A stretch of 64,000 nucleotides of DNA from Pantoea sp050157905. Lineage in GTDB: Bacteria; Pseudomonadota; Gammaproteobacteria; Enterobacterales; Enterobacteriaceae. The stretch's first letter is position 1, and each line of letters starts with the position of its first letter. The DNA lies in contig NZ_JBKIWZ010000001.1 in assembly GCF_050157905.1 (NCBI RefSeq), positions 3,720,001 to 3,784,000 of the forward strand. The letters run 5' to 3'. Position numbers and translations under genes: made by a program. The notes beneath the pieces were generated by a model. It had not been told where the DNA came from. It ran no database searches and saw nothing but the letters and a program-made list of their open reading frames with translations. Positions 26,403-34,509 of the stretch are shown here, piece after piece.

Positions 26403-26915
26403 TCAGGAGATGAAGTTTTTGCCCTGCTTCAGGACGACGTCACAGGCTTTGGTTTTCAGCTTCTCACCCATTGGCGAGTTGCTCAGGCTCTGCAGGTTAA
26501 GCTGCTGGCCGTTGCCGGTATTCAGCAGGCCTGCCACGCCCTGGGTGTAATCGGTTTTCTGCTCCTGCGCGGTAGTGGTGTTCAGGCCGAGTTTGCTCAG
26601 TACCTGATCTTTCACCGACTGCACATTGTTTTTCACTACGTTGTGTTCGACGCAGTACTGCATTACACCAGCGGCGTTGGTCATGCTGTTGGCGCTGACC
26701 GCTTTGTCGCCGCCGCCCAGCAGGCTGGTAATCGAAGAGAGCGACAGTCCGCCGTTCTGCTGGGTGGCGCTGCTGGTGGTGTTAGCATTGTTCTGCTGAC
26801 TGAGCTGCGACGCCGCACTGCTTAGCTGATCCTGCCAGCTTGCCGCCGAAGCACTGCCTGCCACCAGAAGCGCCGCCACGCCCCATGCCCATGCACTGCG
26901 CTGTACCTGTTTCAT
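26403..26915 (-). CDS. yjjA: DUF2501 periplasmic protein YjjA
   Basis: A 170-residue secreted protein with a Sec signal (WGVAALLVAGSASA followed by ASWQDQL), matching the DUF2501 family represented by E. coli YjjA. Conserved pieces are LSLSSITSLLGG, ANSMTNAAGVMQYCVEHN, LLNTGNGQQLNL and the C-terminal ACDVVLKQGKNFIS, including a Cys pair that could form a disulfide. Function unknown. The first part of this gene and its upstream region are repeated, in decayed form, at about 29680-30290. Confidence 0.88.
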   Translation of the reverse strand: MKQVQRSAWAWGVAALLVAGSASAASWQDQLSSAASQLSQQNNANTTSSATQQNGGLSLSSITSLLGGGDKAVSANSMTNAAGVMQYCVEHNVVKNNVQSVKDQVLSKLGLNTTTAQEQKTDYTQGVAGLLNTGNGQQLNLQSLSNSPMGEKLKTKACDVVLKQGKNFIS

Positions 26916-27447
26916 CTTTACCTCAGTATCTGCTTATTCAGTTTTCCTAAGAGAAGCAAAGGCGCAGAAAGTTCCTGAACTTTTTTAGTTTATTTCCTTT
27001 TAAGACTCTTCTGTAAAAATAGTGATGAATAATGAAGTTCCGCGCAATATTGTTTATTTCTCTGCGCAGCGGGATGGCTGTGTAAATAAAAATCTGTCGC
27101 TGAAATATTATTTAATATTCTCGCTCGCTATGACAGGAATATTCCTGGTTAATGCTAATTTTTTGACGTTTTTATCGGCAGGGTGCATAACGCTGCGTAC
27201 CGGAATGTAACTATTCAGCAGTGAAATCAGTTATATTTATGCTATTGTTTTTATGCGGTTTTAATTTATTTCCTCAACGGTAATAACTGGTGTTTTTATT
27301 TTTCCTGATGTGAATTAAGGGCTAAATATACATTTTATCCGCAGGGGTTTTTTATTATTCCGGCTTGCGAAATCAGCGAGAGTGTTCATGCTTAATCACT
27401 GTGTCAGACAGTTGTGGCAGGTATTTAATCTTAACGGGAGAATCAAT
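26916..27447. other. AT-rich yjjA upstream region (copy A of a duplication)
   Basis: About 530 bases between yjjA (minus) and the DUF2382 gene (plus), holding the promoters of both. No gene is credible here. The stretch resembles 29861-30290 over most of its length, for example GAAATATTATTTAATATTC here against TAAATATCATTTAATATCC there, and TTTTATTATTCCGGCTTG against TTTTATTATCCCGCCTTG. It is therefore half of a segmental duplication. Confidence 0.65.
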
Positions 27448-27849
27448 ATGGCTGGGCAGCCAGAACACAATAATTCTGCAGAGGTCGCGCTTAAACTCGC
27501 TGAAGAGGAAATAGCCCTGACGAAGCAAAAGATTGTGGATGGATATGTCCGGGTCACCCGTTCCACAACCGAGCATGACGAGGTCATCAGTACACTGCTT
27601 AACCGGGATAAGGTTGAGGTTGAGCATGTAGCAAAATCACAACCCGTAGAGACGATGCCCGACATCAGGGAAGAGAACGGTGTGCTGATTGTCCCGGTAG
27701 TTGAAGAAGAAATCCGGATTGTCAGAAAACTGGTGCTTAAAGAGGAGATCCACATCCGAAAAGTGCAGGAAAATGTTCCTTTTCAGGAAGTGGTGACCCG
27801 ACGTGAGCAGCAGGTAGAGATTGAGAGAGATGACGATCAAAACCGCTAA
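27448..27849 (+). CDS. DUF2382 (YsnF/AvaK) domain protein, short
   Basis: A 133-residue charged, soluble protein with one DUF2382 domain. Typical features are LAEEEIALTKQKIVDGYVRVTRST, a PVVEEEIRIVRKLVLKEEIHI block and the closing VVTRREQQVEIER. Such proteins occur with stress-response genes in many bacteria and their biochemical role is not known. The start at 27448 follows GGGAGAATCAAT; a longer in-frame extension upstream has no ribosome site. The next gene, also DUF2382, starts 16 bases downstream, so they form an operon. Confidence 0.85.
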   Translation: MAGQPEHNNSAEVALKLAEEEIALTKQKIVDGYVRVTRSTTEHDEVISTLLNRDKVEVEHVAKSQPVETMPDIREENGVLIVPVVEEEIRIVRKLVLKEEIHIRKVQENVPFQEVVTRREQQVEIERDDDQNR

Positions 27850-27865
27850 CAGAGAGGAACCTATC

Positions 27866-28861
27866 ATGGCACAGGAAAAAATCGTAACACTGTTCGATTC
27901 TGCACATCAGGCAGAGGCCGCGAAAAGAAATCTCGTGAAAGCAGGCTTTTCCGATCGGGACATCAGTCTTATCAGTGGAGAGCGTTTAGAGCAGGAAGGG
28001 CAGTCAGTTCGCCATCCGAGCCTCTGGCAGCGTCTGTTTGGCCATACCGTTGATAAAGATCAGGCGGTTGTCTATACCCGGGCGATGGATAAAGGCGGCG
28101 TGGTTCTGGCGCTGCGGACCGAAGAGGAGAAGCTGGCACGCGCTATGACGATTCTCCATTCACATGACTCGGTAGATGTGCCGTCACGGATACAGAGCAC
28201 CCTGGATAGCGGCACAAGCGCGCCGGGCATCAATCCGACGGCGGGCAAACAGTTTGCTGGCGAAACCAATGACCTTCAGATTGAGCCACGACGCACTTCG
28301 CTGACCGGTGACGAGAGAGAAGCCGATATTCTGCGTCTGGCCGAAGAACACGTAGAAGTGGGTAAACGTCTGGTCAGCGAAGGCTCCACCCGCGTACGAC
28401 GCTATACCGTGACCGATACCGTTTCTGAAGATATTTCGCTGCATGAGCAGCATGCTGACATCTTCCGTCGTCCGGTGAATGAACCTGCGCTGGCCGGAGA
28501 AGTCGACTGGTCGGAGAAAACCGTCGAGGTCGCTGAGACCCATGAACAGCCTGTGATTAACAAAACGGCGCAGGTGAAAGAAGAAGTGGTGGTGCGCACA
28601 GACGGCAGCGACCGTACTGAAACCATTAACGACACGGTGCGTCGTCAGGAAGTGGATATCGACCAGCCGGGCAGCGGACTGGAGCGCGAATTGCCCGGAA
28701 CGACGGCCGCAGCGAAACCCGCCACAGGTTCACCGTCACCCGCGACGCATAACCGTGACCATAAAGAGAGTATGACGGAGAAGGTGAGCGAGAAAGCCAG
28801 CGAAGTGAAGGATAAGGTGGAGAACAAACTGCATCACCGTGAGTATAACCATTCGCACTGA
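27866..28861 (+). CDS. GSP17M-like plus DUF2382 stress protein
   Basis: A 331-residue protein with two parts. Residues 1-90 (KIVTLFDSAHQAEAAKRNLV, AGFSDRDISLIS) match the general stress protein 17M-type N-terminal domain, an alpha-beta fold around a flipping-helix motif. Residues about 150-270 are a DUF2382 domain (LRLAEEHVEVGKRLVSEGSTR, VRRYTVTDTVSEDISLHEQH). The C-terminal 60 residues are low-complexity, Lys/Glu rich and likely disordered (EKVSEKASEVKDKVENKLHH). ATG is preceded by AGAGAGGAAC. A terminator follows at 28931. Confidence 0.85.
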   Translation: MAQEKIVTLFDSAHQAEAAKRNLVKAGFSDRDISLISGERLEQEGQSVRHPSLWQRLFGHTVDKDQAVVYTRAMDKGGVVLALRTEEEKLARAMTILHSHDSVDVPSRIQSTLDSGTSAPGINPTAGKQFAGETNDLQIEPRRTSLTGDEREADILRLAEEHVEVGKRLVSEGSTRVRRYTVTDTVSEDISLHEQHADIFRRPVNEPALAGEVDWSEKTVEVAETHEQPVINKTAQVKEEVVVRTDGSDRTETINDTVRRQEVDIDQPGSGLERELPGTTAAAKPATGSPSPATHNRDHKESMTEKVSEKASEVKDKVENKLHHREYNHSH

Positions 28862-28930
28862 GGCACCGATCCTGACAACCGGTGCTGACGGGTATCACTG
28901 ATAGCCGATGCTGAAGATGCGACATGCAGA

Positions 28931-28957
28931 AAGAGCCAGCCGTGAGGCTGGCTCTTT
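28931..28957 (+). terminator. Terminator of the DUF2382 operon
   Basis: AAGAGCCAGCC and GGCTGGCTCTT pair perfectly around a GTGA loop, followed by TT. Confidence 0.88.
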
Positions 28958-29064
28958 TGCGTTGTGGCTACCGGAAACGTCGCGTTGCCAGCAAGATTTG
29001 GATAAGGCTATTGATTGGGACATAACAGAAATGGCTACAAAGTCCTGATGCGACACTGAAATCA

Positions 29065-29655
29065 ATGACCCGCGTTGCCGATTCAGTATTACAACTTCGA
29101 AGGCCAGTGGGTGCCTTATCCCTTAACCTCTTCCCAGTTCAGCCCGAACCGTGCCAGACTCAGGCGGTCGAATGGCTGGATTCGCCTGTGGTCTATCAGC
29201 AGGAAGCGGCTATCGTCGCTGATTTACGGGAAAGAATACCGGACTGGTTTTCACCATTACGGGCGCGCTGGCACTATCTCTCAATGGCGAAAAAGAACTT
29301 TCGGGGATATTTGCAGGGCGACAGCGTGCAGCTGAAAAAGTACTTCTGCGTTTTGCGCCCACTGCTGGCAGTGCAGTGGACAGAGGCCGGAAAAGGTGTG
29401 CCGCCTATGCGTTTTGAAGATCTGCTGGCAGGGACGGTAACGGATCCCTCTCTGCTGGCCGAAATCGAACAGCTGCTTGCGCGCAAGTAGCGTGCAGGCG
29501 AAGCGGGCTATCCTGCCGCCGGAGGAGTCTGCGCTGGCGTGGCTGGCGCTGTCAAAGCGCACGACAGGCTGGCGCGCGAAGAAGCGTTTGCCAGCGAGTC
29601 GGAGAATGAACGGTTGATAGCGCTGTGCGGGAATATCCGTGCTTTACCAGAGTAG
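29065..29655 (+). pseudogene. Decayed nucleotidyltransferase (COG3541/RlaP type), 3' part
   Basis: A frame from about 29150 encodes AVEWLDSPVVYQQEAAIVAD, HYLSMAKKNFRGYLQG and LKKYFCVLRPLLAVQWTEAG, which is the C-terminal half of the large bacterial nucleotidyltransferase family that includes RlaP. The N-terminal catalytic part with the GS and DxD motifs is missing; the sequence before 29150 is out of frame. An in-frame TAG at 29488 is followed by RAGEAGYPAA and further in-frame codons to 29655, so a nonsense mutation also cuts the tail. A short product from 29065 to 29490 could still be made but would lack the active site. Confidence 0.7.
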
Positions 29656-29679
29656 CCTGCGCTGATCGAGGCCGGGCTG

Positions 29680-29860
29680 CATGCTGGTAATAGAAGAGAG
29701 CGAGATGCCGCCAACCTGCTGCGTGGTGACAGTGCTGCTGTTACTTTGCTGACTGAGCTGCGATGCTCAGCTGCTCCTGCCAGCTTGCCGCTAATGCATT
29801 GCCTGCCACCAGAAGCGCCGCCAGTCCCCATCCCCACGTACTGCGTTGTGCCTGTTTCAT
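29680..29860 (-). pseudogene. Decayed second copy of the yjjA 5' region
   Basis: Reading the minus strand from an ATG at 29860 gives MKQAQRSTWGWGLAALLVAG and ALAASWQEQLSIAAQ, nearly identical in layout to the signal peptide and start of YjjA (26403-26915). The frame then shifts and stops after 39 codons. Similar DNA continues to about 29680 in other frames (for example CTGGTAATAGAAGAGAGCGA against CTGGTAATCGAAGAGAGCGA). The rest of the gene is missing. Confidence 0.8.
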
Positions 29861-30398
29861 CTCAGCCACGGTATGTGCTTATTCAGTTTCCCGAAGAAGG
29901 GTGAGGAGCAGAAAATTCCTGACTTTATTAAACAGCGATTTGGGAATCTCCTGCAATAAAAGTTTAAATATTCAGAGGGTTGCGGGGGTTAATATGCTTT
30001 GAAGTAATTTCATGGAATTAATAATGAGCACCTTTCGCTTAAATATCATTTAATATCCTTGCTGGTTTTATAAGGGGGGTGAGTTAAATTAAATTTTCAA
30101 CTTTGCTTGTGGCGAATTTTATAAAAGAGTGATCGGGTTAGGTAATAGTTATCTTTGAGGTTATATTTACCAGGTTGTCTTTTTTCTTTTATATTCTCGG
30201 CAATTACTGGTGCGATGAATTTAATGCCATAATTAAACTTAGATTGAAGGATTTTTATTATCCCGCCTTGTCGAAAGTCGCCGTATTTATGTCCTGCCTG
30301 CTATATTTCGCAGGAGTCAGGTACAGCGTGTTCGTCAGATATCTGGTCTGAACGCATGACGACTTACATTTGTTGTCCGGGCTTGAGTCAGCGCAGGG
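29861..30398. other. AT-rich upstream region, copy B of the yjjA duplication
   Basis: About 540 bases with no gene. Positions 29861-30290 resemble the upstream region of intact yjjA (26916-27370), with scattered substitutions and indels. Whether any promoter in it still fires is unknown. The last 100 bases before 30399 have no recognised content. Confidence 0.6.
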
Positions 30399-30608
30399 TT
30401 AACGGCGGTCTGGCTTTTCAGCTATCAGCCAGGTCAGGCCGTAAATAACCAGCCCCACAACAAGAATGAGCAGCGGAGCAATGATGCGCATGGCACCCTC
30501 ATTCAGCGTGGCTGCCAAAAAAATACCCACCACCATAGCCATTAATACCAGACCACCGGACACTTCAGCGATGAGCTTACGAAGAAGTCTAATAAGTTTC
30601 GATAGCAT
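30399..30608 (-). CDS. Small protein with two transmembrane helices
   Basis: A 69-residue protein starting MLSKLIRLLRKLIAEVSGG, with two hydrophobic stretches (GLVLMAMVVGIFLAA and IIAPLLILVVGLVIYGL) separated by a short polar loop, and a charged tail ending AEKPDRR. The start at 30608 overlaps the last 20 bases of the upstream gene and has a GGAG-type site (TCCAGAGAATTTA) ahead of it. A longer frame into the upstream gene is only its shadow. Function unknown; it could be an immunity or membrane partner of the upstream protein, by analogy with small two-helix immunity proteins. Confidence 0.6.
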   Translation of the reverse strand: MLSKLIRLLRKLIAEVSGGLVLMAMVVGIFLAATLNEGAMRIIAPLLILVVGLVIYGLTWLIAEKPDRR

Positions 30609-31230
30609 TAATAAATTCTCTGGAGGCTGAGGGATTTTTACGTAACATTTCACCCATTTTGATGAAGTTCTGCAGGGGGGCCTCGAACATGAAATAGAGC
30701 ATGTCATAGTCGTTAATCCGCAGTTTTCGCCACAGTTGAGGGTTTTGCATCTGAAGTCGTCTGGAGGCTTCACAGGCGCGGGAAATCACGCCCTGAGCGA
30801 TGATGCCGCCAGTCAGGCCACCAGTCAGCCCCCTGAGGGCTATGCGTGAAATGAATGACAGCATGACTCCACTGACGACCTTTGATCCCAGGTAAGAAGA
30901 CAATGTTAGTTGCGTAGCCGTCCGGCTGGTCATTGACGTTGCGTTGCCTGTCAGCTTGTCATAAACCTTACGCAATGCAGGTTCGGGAAGGTACTGCAGC
31001 GAATCATAAATGATGATATTAACGATTTTCGCTATCTTATTTCTATCCCTGAAGGCCTGATAGACAGCCCGTCCAACACGCACGTCGTCATGCATATTAC
31101 GTGACTGGATGCGTCTGCCGCCATCAGAAAAATTTAAATCCTGAAAGGTTCGCTCCAGCCCCAGATAAAAATCCATCGGTACTGAAACCACGCCCGATAA
31201 GACTGAACTGGCGAGCATTGTTGCGTCCAT
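30589..31230 (-). CDS. Unknown 213-residue protein with glycine-rich hydrophobic hairpin
   Basis: Not recognised. The N-terminus is mildly hydrophobic (MLASSVLSGVVSVPMDFYLG) and is followed by a charged helical segment (RVGRAVYQAFRDRNKIAKIV). Residues about 113-150 form a long hydrophobic, Gly-rich stretch (SKVVSGVMLSFISRI, then ALRGLTGGLTGGIIAQGVIS), compatible with a membrane-inserting hairpin. The C-terminal 60 residues are soluble and end in INAIETY. The downstream two-helix protein overlaps it by 20 bases, so they are cotranslated. A membrane-active toxin with its immunity protein is one reading, but no family supports it yet. Confidence 0.6.
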   Translation of the reverse strand: MDATMLASSVLSGVVSVPMDFYLGLERTFQDLNFSDGGRRIQSRNMHDDVRVGRAVYQAFRDRNKIAKIVNIIIYDSLQYLPEPALRKVYDKLTGNATSMTSRTATQLTLSSYLGSKVVSGVMLSFISRIALRGLTGGLTGGIIAQGVISRACEASRRLQMQNPQLWRKLRINDYDMLYFMFEAPLQNFIKMGEMLRKNPSASREFINAIETY

Positions 31231-31451
31231 TGCTTTTTCCCGAAAGTCGCATCCTTTGATGACTTAACATTAAAATATCGTAACTGTTGTGGCAATCTTT
31301 TGACGATCCAGGTCGCACCAGAATGACACCTGTTAAAGATTTTATGTAAAAAATTCCGCAAAGTTACAACGGGTAACAGTGGCACATTTTCTTCGATATA
31401 ATCACAAAATATCCGCGCTAACCAGGCAGACATAAAACCTGAGGGAATAAA

Positions 31452-32498
31452 GTGAACTGTAAACCGATGCTTTTCGTGCTGGCGGCGTTCTCTCTGTCGG
31501 CTCAGGCCGCCCAGAGCGGAACAACGCTTCAGCATAAAGACTGGGAAGTCGTCTGTGATAATACGCTGACCTGCCGCATGGCCGGTTATGGCAAAGAAGA
31601 GGATCCCTCTGGCTCCATCCTGCTCACCCGTGCCGCTGGCCCCGCAACGGAGACGGTGGGAGAAGTCACGCTGGGTGACACCGAAGATGACAGCGAACCC
31701 GCGGAGAAGCTGACGCTGTGGATCGACGGCAAGTCAGCGGGCGATCTGACGGCGGCCGATGACAACTGGCGGCTGTCGGCCAGCCAGACCGCTGCGATAA
31801 TCAGCGCCGTCAAAGGCAATGGTAAGGTCGAATTTAAGGGCGGCTCAAAGCCGTTCCAGCTTTCCGGCGAAGGTGCATCTGCTGTGCTGCTGAAAGCTGA
31901 CGACGTGCAGGGCCGTATCGGTACGCCAGGCGCGCTCACCAGAAAGGGCAATAAACCCGAAAGCAGCGTGGTTAAGGCCGTGCCCGCACCGGTCATTCAG
32001 GCAGCAAAAACGCTTAGCGGCGAACCTCGCTTGCTGACCGCACAAGAAGCCGATGCGCTGAAAAACCGGTTACTGGCCTCAGTTAATCATAATGACGATG
32101 ACACCTGCGACAGCCTGTTTTCACCGGCAGAGAACAGCGATCCGGAGACGGATGGACTCTCTCTGACGCCGCTGGATGACAACCACGCTTTGCTGTCTGC
32201 GCTCTGCTGGCGAGCTGCTTATAACGAAGGCTATGGCTACTGGGTCATCGATAAGCAGCTCAAAGGTACGCCGATACTGGTGACCGTTTCCGGATCAGAT
32301 TACGACAAGGGCGAGATTACCAGTGTGCAGAAAGGCCGGGGCATCGGGGACTGCATGAGCCAGGAAAGCTGGGTCTGGGATGGTCAGGCTTTCCGTAAAA
32401 GTTATGTCGGTGGAACCGGCATGTGCCGCTATATCCATGCGGGCGGCACCTGGGATCTGCCGACGCTGGTCACGGACGTGAAGCCTGTTGCGGAGTAG
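31452..32498 (+). CDS. DUF1176 periplasmic protein
   Basis: A 348-residue secreted protein of the DUF1176 family. It starts with GTG at 31452 after GAGGGAATAA, has a signal peptide (MLFVLAAFSLSAQAAQ), then the family opening HKDWEVVCDNTLTCRMAGYG. The C-terminal half contains LTPLDDNHALLSALCWRAAYNEGYGYWVID and the end GIGDCMSQESWVWDG, TGMCRYIHAGGTWDLPT, with several Cys likely paired in disulfides. Function unknown. It stands alone upstream of tRNA-Leu and belongs to the chromosome rather than the island. Confidence 0.85.
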   Translation: MNCKPMLFVLAAFSLSAQAAQSGTTLQHKDWEVVCDNTLTCRMAGYGKEEDPSGSILLTRAAGPATETVGEVTLGDTEDDSEPAEKLTLWIDGKSAGDLTAADDNWRLSASQTAAIISAVKGNGKVEFKGGSKPFQLSGEGASAVLLKADDVQGRIGTPGALTRKGNKPESSVVKAVPAPVIQAAKTLSGEPRLLTAQEADALKNRLLASVNHNDDDTCDSLFSPAENSDPETDGLSLTPLDDNHALLSALCWRAAYNEGYGYWVIDKQLKGTPILVTVSGSDYDKGEITSVQKGRGIGDCMSQESWVWDGQAFRKSYVGGTGMCRYIHAGGTWDLPTLVTDVKPVAE

Positions 32499-32780
32499 AT
32501 CGGCTGGTTAAGGCGATCATGACGTTTGCCTGAACGGCTGTAAGGTTATCCGTTTCACTGCGCACAGGCTGTTTCGTCACACTGTGCCGGTGAAACCGGC
32601 ATGCTGACGTGACTGTTCAGCGCGGGCAGGGAATGGCAGGATTCCAGCCAGAGAGGCCACGCGGCGTGGATGAGAACCCGGCAGACGTTTTTTTCAGCAG
32701 TTGCATCGGCGTCTGCGGATAAGGGTTGCGGAAACAGGGGGCAACGGTATAATCCACAACGTTTTCCGCATCCCTTCAGT

Positions 32781-32865
32781 GCCGAAGTGGCGAAATCGGT
32801 AGACGCAGTTGATTCAAAATCAACCATCGAAAGGTGTGCCGGTTCGAGTCCGGCCTTCGGCACCA
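32781..32865 (+). tRNA. leuX: tRNA-Leu (anticodon CAA)
   Basis: An 85-base tRNA with acceptor GCCGAAG pairing CTTCGGC, discriminator A and encoded CCA. The anticodon loop TTCAAAA gives CAA between GTTGA and TCAAC. A long variable arm (CATCGAAAGGTG) and TTCGAGTCC T-loop are typical of a type II leucine tRNA. It corresponds to E. coli leuX, a known integration hotspot. An integrase begins 198 bases downstream, so the 3' end of this gene is the probable left attachment site. Confidence 0.97.
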
Positions 32866-32878
32866 TCGGAACATCAAT

Positions 32879-32901
32879 AGACGTCAACGGACGTCTTTTT
32901 T
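32879..32901 (+). terminator. Terminator after tRNA-Leu
   Basis: AGACGTC and GACGTCT form a perfect seven-base stem with an AACG loop followed by TTTTT, 13 bases after the tRNA end. Confidence 0.85.
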
Positions 32902-33062
32902 GTGCCTGAAATCCAGTATCCGCAAGGCTTTCCTCGCTTTTTCACTCAACCTAAGTCAACCTGATTCAATCTACATCAACTTACTGATGCGGGCACAACT
33001 GCTGGTATATCCTGGTTCGATAATGTTTGTACCCACACAGAAGCCTTGAAAGGACACTCATC

Positions 33063-34322
33063 ATGGCTCTGAGTGATGTGAAGGTTCATTCGGCTAAGCC
33101 TGAAGCAAAAGCCTATAAGCTGACGGATGGTGACGGCATGGGTTTGCTGGTTCACCCTAACGGTTTCAAATATTGGCGTCTTCGTTATCGCTTCGGAGGT
33201 AAAGAGAAGATGCTAGCGCTGGGGAAATACCCTGAAGTGTCGTTGGCGGATGCCCGGGCACGCCGGGATGAAGCCCGTAAGCTGTTAGCTAATGGTGTCG
33301 ATCCAAGTGAGAACAAGAAAGCCGTTAAAGTAGAGCAGGAACAAGAGGCGATAACGTTTGAAGTGGTTGCCAGAGACTGGCACGCCAGTAATCAGAAATG
33401 GTCGACATCGCATAGCGCTCGTGTATTGAAAAGCCTCGAAGATAATCTCTTTGCTGCCATTGGTAAGCGGAACATTGCTGAATTGAAGACACGGGATCTG
33501 CTTGTACCCATCAAAGCCGTCGAGTCATCCGGGCGGCTCGAAGTTGCCGCCCGTTTACAGCAGCGTACTACCGCGATCATGCGCTTTGCTGTGCAGAGTG
33601 GTTTAATCGACTATAACCCCGCGCAAGAGATTGCCGGTGCGGTTGCCACGGCGAAAAGACAGCACCGTGCTGCTCTGGAACTTAACCGTATTCCTGAATT
33701 ACTTCATCGCATTGATCACTACTCCGGCAGGCCGTTAACCCGCCTAGCGATTGAACTCACCTTGTTAGTTTTCATTCGTTCAAGCGAACTTCGTTTTGCC
33801 CGCTGGTCAGAAGTAGATTTTGAAAATGCCATGTGGACAATTCCAGGAGAGCGTGAGTCGCTGGAAGGTGTTAAACATTCTCAGCGTGGTTCAAAGATGC
33901 GGACACCTCATCTTGTTCCTTTATCGCGGCAAGCCTTAACCATTCTGGAAAAGATCAAAAGCTTGAATGGGAATCGAGAGCTGGTTTTTGTGGGCGATCA
34001 TGATCCACGTAAACCAATGAGTGAGAACACGGTGAACAAGGCTCTGCGAGTGATGGGTTATGATACAAAAACGGAAGTATGTGGGCATGGTTTCAGGACA
34101 ATGGCTTGTAGCTCACTGATTGAATCGGGCTTGTGGTCGAGAGATGCTGTAGAGAGGCAAATGAGCCATCAGGAATGCAGCTCTGTAAGGGCGGCTTACA
34201 TCCATAAGGCGGAGCATTTAGGAGAGAGAAGGTTGATGTTGCAGTGGTGGGCTGATTTTCTGGATGCTAATCGGGAGAGGGGGGTAAACCCGTTCGATTT
34301 TGGGAAGCATTTCAAGATCTAA
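33063..34322 (+). CDS. P4-type tyrosine integrase
   Basis: A 419-residue tyrosine recombinase with the N-terminal DUF4102 arm-type domain (MALSDVKVHSAKPEAKAYKL, LGKYPEVSLADARARRDEAR) and a C-terminal catalytic domain. Visible catalytic residues are the Arg in RSSELRFARWSEVDF, the HGFRTMA box with His and Arg, and the Tyr of RAAYIHKAEHL. AAAGGA precedes the ATG at 33063; longer frames upstream lack homology. It reads away from leuX and would drive integration of the island there. No full copy of the tRNA 3' end was seen elsewhere in the window, so the far border is unresolved. Confidence 0.95.
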   Translation: MALSDVKVHSAKPEAKAYKLTDGDGMGLLVHPNGFKYWRLRYRFGGKEKMLALGKYPEVSLADARARRDEARKLLANGVDPSENKKAVKVEQEQEAITFEVVARDWHASNQKWSTSHSARVLKSLEDNLFAAIGKRNIAELKTRDLLVPIKAVESSGRLEVAARLQQRTTAIMRFAVQSGLIDYNPAQEIAGAVATAKRQHRAALELNRIPELLHRIDHYSGRPLTRLAIELTLLVFIRSSELRFARWSEVDFENAMWTIPGERESLEGVKHSQRGSKMRTPHLVPLSRQALTILEKIKSLNGNRELVFVGDHDPRKPMSENTVNKALRVMGYDTKTEVCGHGFRTMACSSLIESGLWSRDAVERQMSHQECSSVRAAYIHKAEHLGERRLMLQWWADFLDANRERGVNPFDFGKHFKI

Positions 34323-34509
34323 ATGTTTCTAAGTACCCATTGGACAATACCGTATACCAAGGGTGTGGATATTTGAGAATATAAATTTCAAATATGTATT
34401 TTTGAGTATCCATGAGAAAATGCCTAAACATTTAGGTTGATACAATAAAGCTGTATTATGTAAAAATGAATACTTAACAGACTAATGATCAACATCTTAG
34501 GATGGTATA

